Assembly: GCA_963920765.1 (NCBI GenBank)
Contig: OY987248.1
Span: forward strand, 21,238,539-21,302,538
Length of the DNA stretch: 64,000 nucleotides
Direction of reading: 5' to 3'
Source: Ulota crispa
Taxonomy: Eukaryota; Streptophyta; Bryopsida; Orthotrichales; Orthotrichaceae
The stretch's first letter is position 1; each line of letters begins with the position of its first letter. The notes under the pieces are model-generated. The model worked only from the letters and a program-made list of their open reading frames with translations, had not been told where the DNA came from and did no database searches. Both the position numbers and the translations under genes were made by a program. This document shows, piece after piece, positions 45,017 to 56,319 of this stretch.

Positions 45017-46915
45017 GGAGAAGGGAACCACATCCCTTGTGAAGAATGTCCACATCCTTACTCGCCGAATTTAACTAGTGAAAAGTTCTCATCTTCTTTT
45101 GAGGTGCCCTCAAAATGCTTGTCTCCCATCCTTGCTCACCAAACATGTGTTGTAATAGTCAATCGATTAATCAAAAAATGCTAGTTAAACTTATGATAAA
45201 TAAAGATTTTAGGACCTTTGCTTGACATGTTAGGATTTTGTGCCATGCCAATATTTTGAGGAGGCTAGAGCACTTATCATAAGTTTGAAACCCACTACTA
45301 GGTGAAAAATATTTTTTGAAATTTTTTTCCCTTTTGAAATTATGCAACAACTAACTTAAATGTTGTTATATAATTTAACAAACTAATTGTAGAATCTTGA
45401 AAATTATTCAACCATGCACTAATTTGCAAAATTTTACTAAGACTGAGCTGTGCATTTTGGGATTAGAATGATCAAGGGTAATTTAAATTGTCAAAATGAC
45501 CAAATCAAAAAAGGAAAAAAAAAAACTTCAAATACAAAATTACTTATGATACAACGTTTACAAAATATAGAGAAGCTTAGATGCTGTAGAACACAACTTT
45601 AGAAAGATCCTATTAACATTCAAAGACTATGAGTTGTGATGCAGAAGATATTGTACTTCAAAGAAAGGGGAATAAGCAAAAATTGTTTTATGACTCGAGG
45701 ATAGGAGCTTGGAATTGTATCCATTCTGACTTTGTATAAATTTTGAAATTGTCGATGTCATATGGTATCTTTTATTGTATTTAAAACATAGTAAAGGACC
45801 ACACAATACTTCAAAACGATCTTACAAACATTTTATTTTATATTTGATTTTGATTCAAATGATAAATTTTAGAGAGTGCATCCATATGTTCAATCGTATG
45901 GTTATGATGATTTATGGATCACAATTTAATTAGTTACTTAAAAAGCTATCATATGTGATCCTTTAAAATTTTACTTTTCAACACATCTACATGTCTTTAT
46001 GCCCATAAGGAGTTAAACAATTAACCCCCAAATGCCCAAATGAGAAAAAGCAACTACTCGTACAAATGCAGGAATTGAAATAAATAATTTGAGAAGATTT
46101 AAAGAAGATAAGTAAATGTAACAATGACAAGAAGAACTTTATCCTAGATCTTTTGATAAACATAAATATGTATTAGTTGCCAATATAATTAGTTACGAGC
46201 TTACTAAGTGACCTTTCAATTTTTTTGAATTAGAATGCTTAGAAATGAATCTATTATTACCTGGATTAAAAAAGGTCTGAATTTACTTTGGAAGTAAAGC
46301 ATTGATTATGGTAGCCTCAAAAATATACTTTAATTTTCTACAAAATCATAGATTACGATTTTCCTTTTTGCCACCATTGTCACATATTATCACATTTTCG
46401 AAAGTTTCCCATATGACTTGATTTTTACTCTCAAATTTAGGGTTCTTTCTTTTGGCAAATTTTAGCTTGAATCTTATCTCAAAAAACCTTTGGCTATCAT
46501 TACACTAAGAAGTTTGGGTGAAAAGTGGATGGATTGAATTGCCAAATCCTTCCTTGAGAGCAAAAACATCATTTACCAAATTTTGAATGAAAGTAGCTTA
46601 TGTTCGTGATTTTTTGGACAAACTTTCACATGTCATTCATTCTTTCCAATCTTTAGGTAAATTTTCTTTACCTGCGTGCATTTTGGGGTGCGGGTCGCTC
46701 TACCCTGCTCGACCCCAATGGTACAAATAGTGGCCACTTCCAACTTTTAACCACATGCATATGACAGGTTTGAAGAATTTAATAACATGCAAAGGAAAGC
46801 AAGAATGGAAGGATTATATGAAATTTGGGAGCCAAGGGGGTGCCAAAACAGGTAAGTGGGGGAGTAGGGGACTAGGTCACTAGGAACTAGGTCTAGGGAG
46901 ACCCCCAACATGGAA
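45017..46915. other. Upstream intergenic region of the MYB gene
   Basis: AT-rich sequence without a recognised element extends to about 46660, then GC content rises toward the gene. At 46021 a TTAA-CCCCCAAATGCCC start looks like a TTAA-element left end, but no matching right end follows within 2 kb, so it may be a remnant. Confidence 0.35.
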
Positions 46916-46922
46916 ACGTGGC
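46916..46922 (+). promoter_or_regulatory. Possible G-box/ABRE-like site
   Basis: ACGTGGC, a G-box core recognised by plant bZIP and bHLH proteins, lies about 95 bp upstream of the TATA-like box. A second CACATGTGG E-box-like palindrome follows at once. The role is inferred from position and sequence only. Confidence 0.3.
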
Positions 46923-47016
46923 CACATGTGGGGCCTGAATTAAAAGGCGAGCCTACGGCCTACGCTACGCCCCAAATATGCTCTCCCCACTCAAATTAGA
47001 CACCCGTGATATCCCC

Positions 47017-47023
47017 TATATAG
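47017..47023 (+). promoter_or_regulatory. TATA-like box of the MYB gene
   Basis: TATATAG follows a CCCC run at the start of the GC-richer island. It would place transcription start near 47045-47055 and give a leader of about 660 nt. An alternative start near the CT-rich tract at 47551-47573 would make the leader about 150 nt. Confidence 0.4.
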
Positions 47024-47049
47024 ATGAAAATCATCCACAACGGATGAGG

Positions 47050-47716
47050 ATGGAATGAACGCGCCAGCCCTCCACGAAGCAGCGCCCTCCTCGCCGCAGG
47101 CAGGCAACAAGAGAGAGTGGCCGCCCTACGCAGGCCTTTTTCTCTCCGGCCCTCCGAGAGTTTCACGGTCCTCCTCATCTACAGTCCATACATCACATAC
47201 TCCCCGCCCGGTGGGTTATTGCAATACGCGCTACTACTACTCCTTGGATTCAAGTGCGTTTTGGAGCCTCGGGAAGGGGGGGCCATTTTTAGCACAGGAA
47301 TGCACAACTAGGGCCGCAGGGGTAATAACAACGACCACGGAGACGATGAAGAGCGTGCTCTGAACCTCGCTTGCTCTTTTCTTCTTTGAAGACTCCGTCT
47401 GAGAATGTGGTAGTTGTTGCCGTGTTGTTGAGAGAGTTGGTGGGTTGCGTTTTGTCACGGGATTGGTGACGAATCCTTAACAATTTTTCGTATCTGTGGA
47501 TCCGACGCCTCCTTGGGTCACATCGATTGGTGGGGTTCCATTAGAGTTTGCTTCTTTCTCTCTCTCTCTATCTGGATTCTGTGGAAATCCTTTAGCTCTT
47601 GCATTCCGGGGCTATAGAACACTTTTTGTTACTCTCTTTGTGGTGGTGGTGGGTTTTCCTCCATTTGGAGTTGGTATCCCGTGGTCGTCAAGCTGGCAGC
47701 CCTGGAGCACAACGAG
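47050..47716 (+). other. Putative 5' leader of the MYB gene with upstream open frames
   Basis: If transcription starts at the TATA-like box, the leader holds several ATGs. One opens a 102-codon frame at 47055-47363. A very short one starts at 47044 if the start site lies upstream of it. A pyrimidine tract of CT repeats at 47551-47573 resembles the Y-patch seen near plant start sites. An unrecognised leader intron cannot be excluded. Confidence 0.35.
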
Positions 47717-49559
47717 ATGAGCAGGCGGTGCTCGCACTGCGGCCTCAATGGCCACAACAGCCGGACGTGCCCCGACCGCGGGGTGCGCCTGTTCGGCGTC
47801 CGACTGACGGACGTCGTGAGCAGCATGAACATGCGCAAGAGCGTCAGCATGAACAACCTCAACCACTACGCCAACCCCCACAATCCCCCGTCCCCTCCGG
47901 AACCGTCCGAGTCCGGCGCTCCCCCTGACGGATACGTCTCAGATGGGTTGGTCCAGACCTCTAACAACGCTCGCGAACGCAAAAAAGGTACCCAAAAATC
48001 CCCCTCTTTAGCCATGTCTAAGCATTTGCTCCTTCTTGGGTTCTGCCTCTTTAGCAAATCCGGATACATGCAAGCAGTTCTGCAGAAATGTACTACAATT
48101 TGTCACAGTCTCGAACTTGCCTTTTTCATAACAGGGTTATCTTTAGAGCTAAACTCATTACCGAAATTTACGCAACTAAGAATCCTACTCATGCACAAAT
48201 TCTTTAAGAGAGCTTCATTGCAAGATTTGAAGGATTTGTGAGTCTTTTAACGTAGTTTGAAACTATCCTATTGATGTGTCGAATGGTATATTTAAGTGTT
48301 TTGAATTATCGTTTGTTTGAGAGATTGTACTTGAATAGCATTGCCAACCTTGAAATGTAGTCCTCGTTAGATGTGAAGTAATCGGCATTGTGAATGTTAG
48401 TTCCAAGTAGCAAAAAGCAATTCTATTCACAATAAAAGTTCTGGGTGATATTTGTAGAGCGTCTTTGGGAATTATGGGGTCTAAGTAGATGTTTTTGTAC
48501 TGTGACAGGTGTGCCGTGGACGGAAGACGAACATCGGCTATTTCTGCTTGGATTGCAGAAACTGGGGAAGGGTGACTGGAGAGGTATCTCCCGCAACTTC
48601 GTACAAACGCGGACGCCAACCCAGGTGGCTAGTCATGCGCAGAAGTACTTCATCCGGCAAAGCAACATGAACAAGAGAAAGAGACGGTCAAGTCTGTTCG
48701 ACATTGTATCCGAATCGGTAGGTGTCAATACTCTCCCCGTTTGTCGTTTCTAGAGAGAGACTTGCACATTCTCTCTCTATGCAAGTCTCTCTCTAGCGAT
48801 GTTTTCGATATAGCTGCATGGGTGTTGTTACTGAATGTGTGGTTGATTATGTTATAGGGTGTTCCCACGATTGCCGAGGAGTCGACATCGGTGGCGAGTC
48901 AAGAGCAGAGCAACCCCATGCATCAGTTAAGCTTGGGACCGAGCTCCATGTACTCGCCGGGAGTGTTATACGAGCCAACTCCAATGCAGGGGTATGGTGG
49001 ATTGGCAGCGCGGCCTTATTCAATGCCGAAGCACATGACGCTTCCCATGGCTCTACCGTTGATGACCATTGGTAACTCCGGAGCAGCAGTGACAGCGGAT
49101 CAAGTCACCGAAGTGGTAGGCATGGGCTACAGCATGGAGAGCTCTGCAATCCAGAGACCAGTGCCGATGAACTACACCATGGAAGCAAATGGAGTGGAGA
49201 GAAATGACAAAGGCCCAGCTCTGTCTCTAGGCGGCTCCTCAGGACTGCCAAAGCTCCCCTTTTCATTCAATTCCTGGCCAGGGCAAGGGTTTAGGGTGCC
49301 CACAAGCTCGTCTCCTCCGAACTCCAACATTGTCAGACCTACAGCCAAGGTGGCTGCTGTCAATGCCACACCGATCAAGCTCGAGGACGATTCCAAGGAC
49401 ATAGCGCAGCTTAGCTTAGGGTTGTCACCTCCGGAGCCTTCTCAATTAACCGCCAAGCTTCTCGACCCTCCGTCCAGACATTCCTCCGCGTTTCATGTGA
49501 ACTCCACCTTCGACACCAACAGTATACAACAAGGAGTGAACGCCATCAGCGTGGTTTGA
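47717..49559 (+). CDS. Single-repeat MYB transcription factor, zinc-knuckle + SHAQKYF class (MYBS3/KUA1-like)
   Basis: This gene encodes a 393-residue DNA-binding protein in three exons: 47717-47987, 48509-48717 and 48858-49559, with GT-AG introns of 521 and 140 bp. Residues 5-18 ([14 protein letters not shown]) form a CX2CX4HX4C zinc knuckle, followed by the conserved [11 protein letters not shown]. The MYB repeat (about 91-141) starts VPWTEDEH, has the helix 2 segment [12 protein letters not shown] and ends in VASHAQKYF (130-138), the signature of this plant class. NKRKRRSS (145-152) is a likely nuclear signal. LSLGL (345-349) fits an LxLxL EAR repression motif. The start ATG gives the family's usual MxRRCSHC N-terminus; no stop intervenes upstream for 36 nt, but that extension lacks an ATG. 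Known relatives (rice MYBS3, Arabidopsis KUA1/MYBH) bind TATCCA or I-box type sites and mostly repress sugar, growth or senescence genes. The exact orthologue cannot be decided here. The gene looks intact. Confidence 0.95.
48750..48796 (+). other. Perfect 17-bp inverted repeat in MYB intron 2
   Basis: CTAGAGAGAGACTTGCA (48750-48766) and its exact complement TGCAAGTCTCTCTCTAG (48780-48796) surround a 13-nt loop within the 140-bp intron. In RNA this would be a stable stem taking up a third of the intron. Whether it influences splicing is unknown. Confidence 0.8.
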
Positions 49560-50738
49560 AAAGGCATAGCTTTTTTCAGCATTTTTTTTGGGTTTCGTTT
49601 TAGAGTTTGAGAGTGTCTCAGCGCAACTCCGGTGTAGATGATGACTGACACAGCCTGCAATGAAAAAAAAAAACAAACGAGCTATTCTGGTTATGGTTAT
49701 GGTTCCCTCTCCCTTGTAGACTAAATTTTTTATGTACATATCTACATTTATTTTTGTGCCAGAGGCCCTTATAGGCAGTTTTTTAGCAGTTGTAAATTAT
49801 AGTGAAAAAAAAGAGGGGTAGCTTAGCTTTTTGTTTTCTTCTTGAGAGTTGAGCGAGCTAAGGAATGGCGTCAGTTGCTATTATTCCCCTCTGAGTTTCT
49901 CTTGTACTTCTACAACGTTTTTTTTATGGACAATTGCTTGGACTGTCTTTTAGTAAAAACTCACCTCTTGTTGTTGCATAGCTCTTTGTGGGGAATTTTG
50001 CACGGTGGTGTGTTGGATGAAGTTCCACATGGCAAGCGGGGAACTCATGTAGGAGCCCCCGGAGTTTGTTGTGGTGATATTATAGAGGGGTTTGAGTGTG
50101 TAGGAGGGATTCATTCACATTGAAATGGGGAGAGATTGGGGAAATCTGGAACCACATTCTAGTGTGTACTTGCTGGCCGGTAATCATGGTCTGAATATAG
50201 GTTGCAGGTGGGGTTTCAGTGTTCTCACTGACACAGTCAATGAATTGGAAAGCTGCAGAGGTGCGTGCCTGTGCTCCGGAATTGTGGGATTTTTTTGTTT
50301 TGTTTTCTTGTCCCGCAATTCTATGATTATTTTACATGGTTATCTGTTTTGTTTTTTGAGAATTTCAAAAAGAGTAGAACAAAGAAGAGAGTTGGAGTAT
50401 GCAGGCAGGCTCGGCTGTCTTGTTTTATTTTTGCAGTAAGTTACCAGTTGCAGCATCATGAGCATCTGAAGGTGTTGTCGTGTGGTGCACATTTTACAGA
50501 CGCTTGATTGGGGTTTCGTGTACATCGTTTTGCAGGTGGTGTTTCAGAGTTGACTAAAGGAATAATTGTAGATATTTGCAAATCTTCTGATAGGATTGGT
50601 AATGAAGTTTTGTTTAAACAATTCAAACGTGCAACAAATAGTTGAATGATAAAGGCAACACAACAGTGCAATTAAACACAAGTCAAACCTGCGAATTATC
50701 CACATCAAAGTCCAAGATGTAGAACATTCTATAGTTTG
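49560..50738 (+). other. 3' region of the MYB gene, then intergenic
   Basis: Downstream of the stop, GC content stays raised to about 50110. There are several T-rich and TGTA-containing stretches (for example TTTTTATGTACATATCTAC near 49730) that may serve as plant polyadenylation elements, but no AATAAA. Frames at 49842-50123 and 50125-50439 have no recognisable domain and are probably transcribed trailer or chance. Confidence 0.4.
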
Positions 50739-50794
50739 TTAGAGCATCCCCAATCCAGCCGTAACAGAGGCAAGGCTAAAGCTTGTGCATCGTG

Positions 50795-51451
50795 TTAACC
50801 CCTCACCGCACATGGTATTTTTGAGTATTTCAGAATTTGCTTGAAACTGAACAAAATGCCAGCGTTTTTATCATTCTTATTAATTTTCTCTGAAGCCCAA
50901 CCGTACAAATTCAAAGTAAACATGCTGTAGATCACACAAGAAAAAAAACCACAACAATATCATTTATGGATTGAAAGATTATAATGTTTGATCATGAGGG
51001 TGTTAAAAATTGGAAAAGTGATTTGAAGTCTTTTAATCCTCTTTTTGCATCTCAAACCTAAAAATTGAGGGTACCAAAAAAATATGAGTATGTAAAAGTC
51101 TAACATGTATAACCCCAATCAATTTACAGCTTCTCAAAATCTATTCTACTATTTTTTTAAATGAATTTTTAATGTGAATTTTTCTCCAAGATCTAGTGTA
51201 CTTGAGGATCATTTCCAAGAGCCTTCAACACTAAAAAGTGAAGATTTGCAGTGGACACCCTTGCACAAAATCTTGAATAGACAAATCACTTTAATTCATT
51301 TTCAAAATCAAACTCCTAATGCTAAAACTAAACTTCAATAAGAGTTTAAAAATAATAATAATCACTAAAACAAATCTTGAAAAAAGGTTGCACATCTCTA
51401 TATAAAATTTAGAGGGGCCCAGTTTGGGCCTCTTGGGCGGTGAGGGGTTAA
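50795..51451. mobile_element. TTAA-8 MITE, 657 bp
   Basis: It begins TTAA-CCCCTCACCGCACATGG and ends CTTGGGCGGTGAGGGG-TTAA. It is the reverse complement of the 654-bp element at 61994-62647, with TTATGGATTGAAAG and ATGTTTGATCA in common. Its right TTAA is the left TTAA of the next element. Confidence 0.88.
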
Positions 51452-53124
51452 CCCTTAAAGGCCCAAGCCCTTTTTTTGTGAAAATTACTCAAAACTGCCA
51501 CTTTTGGGGGAGTGAGGAGAAATGTAATTTTTTTTTTTCTTTTCAAAATCCAACCAAAAGATCTTGCCCTAGACTATGGGAGGTACTTGTGGGATCAAAA
51601 TCAGCTCATTCTAGTAGTAGAGGAGTGAGATATTGACATTTGAAGTGAAAACAAAAGTTTTTTTCCTTGCTACCCAAAAATTTCAGAAGCCTTTGACAAC
51701 TCCTATATCAAAAAAATTGCTCTACGCAAAGTTGAGGTTTCATTTTCCCATGTAGAAGACCAAGTTAGGTAAATGTGGGAGAATTTTCAAATGAAACGGA
51801 GGTGTGGATCATACTTTGTAAAACCTTGCAATGCCGTAAGGTCATGAAATTTGCATATACACTTGGCAAAATTGGAGGATTTATGTAAAATTCAAAAACC
51901 CAAATCCAAATGGTGGAAACCAAGGAATCTTAGTCTACTACAACTTGCAAATAAATAAAATCAAAAAACAAATACACAAAGAGCTCAAAAAAGTAAAACA
52001 ACAAGTTTTACAAGGGGGAAAAGGAATGGAGGTTTGCAAGTCCCATACCTACCCGCAAACTAAAATTTCCCATTACATTCATCTCATTTATCAAAATTGA
52101 AAGATTCGAAGCTTCTCAAATACATAAAAATTTAAAGAACCAATTTCAAGGTTTTATTTAACTCCTAAAGGACCAAAGTCCCCTCGTGGGACTTTTGGGA
52201 TTTTGGGCATGTACTTATGGCTAAACTACTTTGTGTAATTTTTTGAAACTTTTATGGAAGATGGGGAATTCAAAGATCTATGCGGGCATCTAATTTTTTT
52301 CCTCATTCCAACATTTTTTGAAGAAGTCAAAAATGAATTTATGAGAATTTTAGTTCGGCGGGCAGCCCAAAAACTTCTTTAAAAATTGCATTTTTAAAAA
52401 TAAAAATTTGAGGTTAGGTCTTTAGATTTATGTATATGTGGGAAGTTTTGAATCATTCAATTCTAATTGATGAAATGAAAGTTATGAGAAGTTTTAGTTT
52501 GCGGGTAGGTGTGGAGAATCTCAAAACTATGCCTACATGCAAATAAAACTTCTCATAACTTTTATCTCATCAATTAGAATTGAATGATTCAAAACTTCCC
52601 ACATATACATAAGTCTAAAGACCTAACCTCAAATTTTTGTTTTAAAAAATGCAACTTTTAAAGAAGTTTTTGGGCTGCCCGCCGAACTAAAATTCTCATA
52701 AATTCATTTTTAACTTCTTCAATAAATGTCAAAATGAGGAAAAAATTAGATGCCCGCATAGATCTTTGAATTCCCCATCTTCCATAAAAGTTTCAAAAAA
52801 TCACGCAAAGTAGTTTACCCATAGGTATGTGCCCGAAATTCCATTTGTCCCCGAAAAGGGGGTTTGGTCCTTTGGGGGTTAAAAAGTTGCAAGTTTTTTT
52901 TTTTTTTTTTTTTTTGCTGCCCGATTCTCCCTTGTTTTTCAATTATTCATGCATAACTTCTCCAATAATTGTCAGAATGAAGAAAAAATTAGATTCCCAC
53001 GTAGATCTTATAATTCCCCATCTTCAATAAAAGTTTCACAAAATCACACAAAGTAGCTTAGCCATAGGTACCTGCCCAAAATCCCATCTGTCCCTCGAGG
53101 GGACAATGGGCGTTTAGGGGTTAA
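51448..53124. mobile_element. TTAA-2 MITE interrupted by a TTAA-3 element
   Basis: It begins TTAA-CCCTTAAAGGCCCAAGCC and ends ATGGGCGTTTAGGGG-TTAA. Without the inner palindrome (52158-52882) it measures 956 bp, matching 588-1555 in the same orientation. It shares a TTAA with its neighbour on each side. Confidence 0.88.
52158..52882. mobile_element. TTAA-3 MITE, 725-bp near-perfect palindrome
   Basis: It begins TTAA-CTCCTAAAGGACCAAAG and ends TTTGGTCCTTTGGGGG-TTAA. The arms (for example GTTCGGCGGGCAGCCCAAAA and TTTTGGGCTGCCCGCCGAAC) are complementary over about 350 bp. Its length is identical to the copy at 8835-9559. Confidence 0.9.
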
Positions 53125-54049
53125 CCCCTAAAAGACCATGGCCTTTATTTTGTCAAAAGACACTCAAAACTGCCACCTCTATGACAAAGAGTAAAAAAGT
53201 TTGAAAATCAGGCATTTTGCATATCTAACTGTAGGATCTTGTGCTAGACTATTACAAGAATATGTCATACAAAACTCAAGAACTTTAACTACACAGATTG
53301 GAAGATATTTGCATTTAAAAAGTAAAAAACAACTTTTTTTGCACCTTGCTTGATTAGATTTTTTAACTTTGAACATTTTTAACTTAAAAATTTTGCATCA
53401 CAAAGTTTGGAGTTCTATTTTAGCATGGTGGGAAGTTGAGTTGGGAATCTTGGGAAAAAATCTCAAAAAAGAATACTTAATTTTCATTCTTTAAAAAAAC
53501 ATTAGGTAGAAGAAGGTATGAGATTGAAGAAAAACTTAAATTGCTAATAACCCTGCAATGGAATTGAAACGCAATAATCCCAATGGCGAGATTATTCTAG
53601 AAAGCAAACTTCACCCTCTCCAACAATTTTTTTTGAAAAAATGTTAAATTTGTATTCAAAAATGAAGTTTATAAGTTATTTTTTCAAGAAGATGCTTGAG
53701 TTGCCCAAAAAACAAGATTGTCCATAACTTTCTCATAACTAGTCCAAATGGAATGAATCAAAGCTCCAAAAGTAGATAAAGATATAATCTATGAGAAAAA
53801 CAAATTAAATTTTGTTTTCAAGTTTTTGTAAGAATTTTTTTTGCTGCCCCTAGTCCCCAAATTTGTGCTTATTTGGGCATAACTTTTGCTCGCTGGCATC
53901 AATTGGAATAAAAATTAGATTCCCCAAAAGCTAATGTGTTTTTCTATCTTAAAAAAAGGTTTCAAAAATTAAGACAAAAATTGAGGCTGTAGGTACCTAC
54001 CCAAAATCCCATTTGTCCCTTGAAGGGACAATGGTCCTTTAGGGGTTAA
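53121..54049. mobile_element. TTAA-1 MITE, 929 bp, reverse orientation
   Basis: It begins TTAA-CCCCTAAAAGACCATGG and ends CAATGGTCCTTTAGGGG-TTAA. It is the reverse complement of the elements at 12392, 34717 and 39093. The open frame at 53179-53376 recurs in the 34717 copy. Confidence 0.9.
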
Positions 54050-54423
54050 ACAGGGCTTGAGCAAAAACATGGGTCCAATGCAGCAGTTAATTGTAACTGC
54101 ATTTTTCAGGGCTCCCCACATAAGAGTCCCTCCTATGCATAATTGTACTATTTGGAGAGTCATGCTTACCACTCCTGAGTGTTTGATTCTCTGACTCTGA
54201 CGCATTTACATGCAATTTTAGATATTCTGACATGAATCTCTTCACATAAGCACTCGAAAAAGACATAAACTATTAAAAATTTGTGGTTAGTGAGTGTCAG
54301 ACCTTATTTGCATTGGGGGTTGCTGGACTGGGAAATGCCCTTGCTCTGTAACTGACTGTGAGTCAGACACGATTTGACAGAGTTTCTAGAACTACTTTCC
54401 CAACTAGATTGGGGATGCCCTTA

Positions 54424-54562
54424 GGTCATCCCCAATGTATGCATAACACGACACTCTAAAACCCAGCTTGACATATTAACAGCCATCAAATCATGATCTG
54501 ATGGCTGTTATATGTCAAACTTGATTTTGGCGTGCTCTATTACGGATACATTAGGGATGCCC
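54424..54562. mobile_element. Tourist-like hairpin MITE, 139 bp
   Basis: The ends GGTCATCCCCAATGTATG and CATTAGGGATGCCC, and the inner arms TTAACAGCCATCA and TGATGGCTGTTA, make it almost entirely palindromic. TTA stands at both flanks (54421-54423 and 54563-54565), each shared with the neighbouring MITE. Confidence 0.78.
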
Positions 54563-54565
54563 TTA

Positions 54566-54993
54566 GAGCATCTCCAATCTTGGGCGCCACACGGGCAAGT
54601 GCAGGGCCTAGCCTCCAAAAGCTAGGGAAATTAGGTCCAGCTATGGCACACCTAACGGGAAAATTTGGCCAGTCACGCCAGAATTTGTCCTAGAGTCACC
54701 AAGTTCCAATGTCTCAATCAAATTTTCCAGCGCTTAAATCTAGTATCTTGCAGCTAAAATTGTAGCTGTAAATATGCAATGAATAGTAGCGAGGAACAAG
54801 AATAGTGAGTGAGATACAGGAATCGGGAGCAGGAGATGGATTGATGTTGCAAAGGGAACCAGGACCCACCGATGGTGAGCGTAGTTTTTGTGAGCACTGG
54901 GTCTCCCGCCCAAAGGGCTTGTTGCCAAATGAATTAACGCACGCCACATCCCGTGTGGAGTGCACCGTGTGGCACCCAAGACTGGAGATGCTC
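54566..54993. mobile_element. Tourist-like MITE with TTA target duplication, 428 bp
   Basis: The left end GAGCATCTCCAATCTTGGGC and the right end CCCAAGACTGGAGATGCTC are inverted repeats that run for about 29 bp to CCACACGG/CCGTGTGG. The flanks are TTA on both sides. The open frames inside have no domain. Confidence 0.82.
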
Positions 54994-55065
54994 TTAGGGC
55001 TGAAAATGCAACAAACACGTTAAAAAAGAGATAGAGCTTGTAATCATTGGCATGTGTAAGCAAGT

Positions 55066-55204
55066 AAGGTAGACACACCCATACCTGACCCTCTAAGAAT
55101 TATGATCCTATGTACCGAGCATGTTCATTTCATTTTTGAAATGAACATGCCAGATACAGAAGGGTTGAAATTCTAACACGGTCGAAATAAGGTGTGTCTA
55201 CCTT
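55066..55204. mobile_element. Small hairpin MITE (AAGGTAGRYAYACCC family), 139 bp
   Basis: The ends AAGGTAGACACACCC and GGTGTGTCTACCTT are complementary, and the centre ATTTCATTTTTGAAAT is palindromic. A sister element is at 61636-61775. TA next to each end would fit a mariner-type target, but this is not proven. Confidence 0.65.
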
Positions 55205-55579
55205 AGAATTAAAGAAAATTGGTTTGGGTTGAAGAAATGAGCAATTCATAGCCGCCTTTAAAATTGGCTTTTTCATTGGTCGTGCCACAGGCACCCGTCA
55301 ATGCTAGCAGGTAAGGAAAACTTGGATAGAAATGAATAGAATCAAACGATGTGTGCACATTTATCATAAAATTCACTAATTTTAACATAGTTCTTTCAAA
55401 TATTGGATAGCTTAGTGTTAGCTTAGGGAGGTATATGGAAATTTTATCCATTTTTTTGTCCGATTTTTTTTAGTGTAATGGTAGCCAATCACAAATCTAG
55501 GTAAGATTTTGGCAAAAATTTGTCAACTTTTTAAATGATGGATCATAGTCATAAAAAACAATGGAGCCTTTTTCAATGC
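55205..55579. other. No gene recognised
   Basis: The minus frame at 55209-55451 has no recognisable domain. Confidence 0.35.
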
Positions 55580-56319
55580 TCAACCCCTAAGCGCCCAAGT
55601 TATTTTCACTAAAAAAATTGGTTTTTGGAGGCCTGCAACTTTGGTGCACCATATCTTAGTCAAATGGATGATCCACAAAAAGTGACCACTGAAAATAATG
55701 GAACACCTCCTTAGAAAACAACTTGCAACTTTTGGGAACAATTAATTGTGGGAGATGGAAAATTCTAACATTTGATCAAACATGTGATGGCGGAATCTCA
55801 TATTTTGGCAAGTTGTTGCTATTTATTAATTTTTACAAAATTCTATAAGCATCTGATTCATCTCAAAAGTTGTGAGTAGCAAGATTAGATGTGAATGCAC
55901 ACACTTGCAAATCATTGAAGAGTGCACTTCTTTGTGTGTCAAGTTTTGGGGCTTCAAATTGCTATTGTATTTGGTGAGGGTTGCCACAATAAGGGTCTAG
56001 AACATGCTTGAACCCTTGCCAACAGATTTCTCACTACCACAAAGCACACATAAAGAAGTTTGCAAAGGATATTGACTACTTGCAACTTGTAAAACATTGC
56101 TTGTCACCACTCCCCGTATGGTGTTTCATCCAATCATATCTCTTGTAGCACTTGTACAACATTTGGCTTTCCTTGGCCATTACTCCATTGACTTAGACAA
56201 CTTGAATGCCTTGTTATTTGTGGTTTATAGCAAGGCCACAAATTTAGATCCACTGCCTCAAAGGGGCTTGTGAAATCATGTGAGACCACTTTAAGAACTA
56301 TGGGGCATTCAAGGATTAG
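55580..56319. mobile_element. TTAA-9 MITE, 740 bp
   Basis: It begins TCAA-CCCCTAAGCGCCCAAG and ends GGGGCATTCAAGGA-TTAG. It aligns along its length with the 742-bp copy at 2400-3141. Both target copies have mutated, so it is probably older. The last tetranucleotide is shared with the next element. Confidence 0.82.

Larger units (their letters stand above)
50742..54420. mobile_element. Tourist-like MITE split by a chain of TTAA elements
   Basis: The left end GAGCATCCCCAATCCAG follows TTA (50739-50741). The right end CTAGATTGGGGATGCCC precedes TTA (54421-54423). The ends are inverted repeats over about 17 bp. Only 50742-50798 and 54050-54420 belong to it, about 430 bp. The intervening 3.25 kb is wholly TTAA elements. 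Confidence 0.7.

Noticed and set aside
47612-48069. Antisense frames over MYB exon 1
   Set aside because: They are shadows of the GC-rich coding exon. The plus strand has the conserved zinc knuckle and matching splice sites.
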